Shown in pieces: positions 29,031 to 29,308 of a stretch of 29,308 nt of DNA. Both the position numbers and the translations under genes were made by a program. The stretch is taken from positions 1-29,308 of IMG/VR virus record IMGVR_UViG_3300044825_001165; one strand, written 5' to 3'. How positions within the stretch are numbered: the stretch's first letter is position 1; every line of letters starts with the position of its first letter. Below the pieces are notes generated by a model. It had not been told where the DNA came from and made no database searches. It saw only the letters and a list, made by a program, of their open reading frames with translations. Source of the stretch: a virus.

Positions 29031-29308
29031 ATGACGGAGAAGTCAGCAGAGGCTACGGCGACAGAGGGGCGCGGGGTAGGTAACGGGGTGGCTACGGAGA
29101 CGCTCAAAAGCGATTTAAATGCGAATGATGGTGTTGTAGTGAACCACACCACTACAACCATAGCACCCTTAAAAGACAACAGGCGACACCCCGACCCTGC
29201 CGTGGCGCAGACGGTGGCAAACATGGTGTTTGCGGGAATGACGCAGGACACAATCTGCCGTGTTCTCAAGATGGGCCTCGACACTCTCCACAACCATTAC
29301 AAGCACGA
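29031..29308 (+). CDS. Probable small terminase subunit, 3'-truncated
   Basis: 92 codons visible before the window ends. The SD AAGGGAG lies about 9 nt upstream of ATG. The first 50 residues are low-complexity (MTEKSAEATATEGRGVGNGV). Then VAQTVANMVFAGMTQDTICR and VLKMGLDTLHNHYKH form a helix-turn-helix similar to the DNA-binding part of phage small terminase subunits. It would start the packaging/late operon that, in a circularly permuted genome, leads around to the left end of the window. Since the 3' part and the large subunit are missing, another HTH protein cannot be excluded. Confidence 0.6.
   Translation, partial: MTEKSAEATATEGRGVGNGVATETLKSDLNANDGVVVNHTTTTIAPLKDNRRHPDPAVAQTVANMVFAGMTQDTICRVLKMGLDTLHNHYKH

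Larger units (their letters stand above)
432..29120. repeat. Dispersed RTTTAAAY palindromes (22 copies)
   Basis: Copies start at 432, 3919, 8218, 10321, 10539, 13028, 15169, 18325, 19726, 20704, 21210, 23672, 23993, 24809, 25584, 25887, 27153, 27320, 27898, 28518, 28690 and 29113. Of 27 TTTAAA hexamers found by eye, 22 have R before and Y after. Ten are ATTTAAAT. They are mostly inside genes, encoding FK (TTT AAA) or LN (TTA AAY). Four lie at translation starts and one in the control region. This is a word count, not a demonstrated binding site. Confidence 0.7.

Noticed and set aside
1-29308. tRNA genes, CRISPR arrays, integrase, reverse transcriptase or insertion sequences
   Set aside because: No cloverleaf, regular repeat-spacer array, tyrosine/serine recombinase motif, RT motif or transposase was recognised by eye; a weak tRNA could still be missed.

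Overview
This window reads as part of a tailed bacteriophage genome. It has tightly packed genes with 1-8 nt overlaps, virion genes on one strand, a viral replication/recombination set, a long run of tiny early genes, and a gene resembling a small terminase subunit. No integrase, tRNA, rRNA, CRISPR array or insertion sequence was seen. Several small proteins resemble phage proteins common in beta-proteobacterial (Burkholderiales) hosts, so such a host, possibly freshwater, is the best guess, but it is an inference.

Layout. (1) 1-8755, rightward: the end of the late operon. It holds a truncated large Ala/Gly-rich virion protein, three more virion or DNA-injection type proteins, a small Cys protein, a metallophosphoesterase and a Cys-rich mini-protein. 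(2) 8691-13413, leftward: a replication/recombination operon with an AAA/RecA-like ATPase, a DUF669 SSB-like protein, a Cas4-like nuclease, an SF2 helicase and a DUF6511 protein. (3) 13414-13529: a divergent control region with two perfect inverted repeats at the predicted start sites. (4) 13530-16505, rightward: a double-HTH regulator, a RusA resolvase and a primase-polymerase/helicase. (5) 16504-28517, leftward: about 38 mostly tiny, translationally coupled genes. They include a block of three glycosyltransferase-like and one methyltransferase gene (17.5-21.3 kb), a second methyltransferase, a secreted protein and several membrane mini-proteins under 60 aa. The run ends in a clear rho-independent terminator. 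(6) 28518-29030: an AT-rich control region with divergent promoters and direct repeats. (7) 29031 to the end, rightward: the 5' part of a probable small terminase gene, which would start the late operon that continues into the left end if the genome is circularly permuted.

The most unusual signal is an 8-bp palindrome, RTTTAAAY, found 22 times by eye (about 1.8 expected for equal base use). It is concentrated in the non-structural part and lies in coding, junction and control sequence. Other notable signals are a gene-junction element that carries the SD, stop and start in one sequence (GGAGGCnGCATGA, four copies in a row), shared short start and end modules among the tiny genes (MTRDDI..., ...AAAIRARGE), three TonB-box-like EILVTGSK repeats in a virion protein, and different palindromes at several predicted promoters. 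All functional names come from motif recognition by eye; no database search was run.
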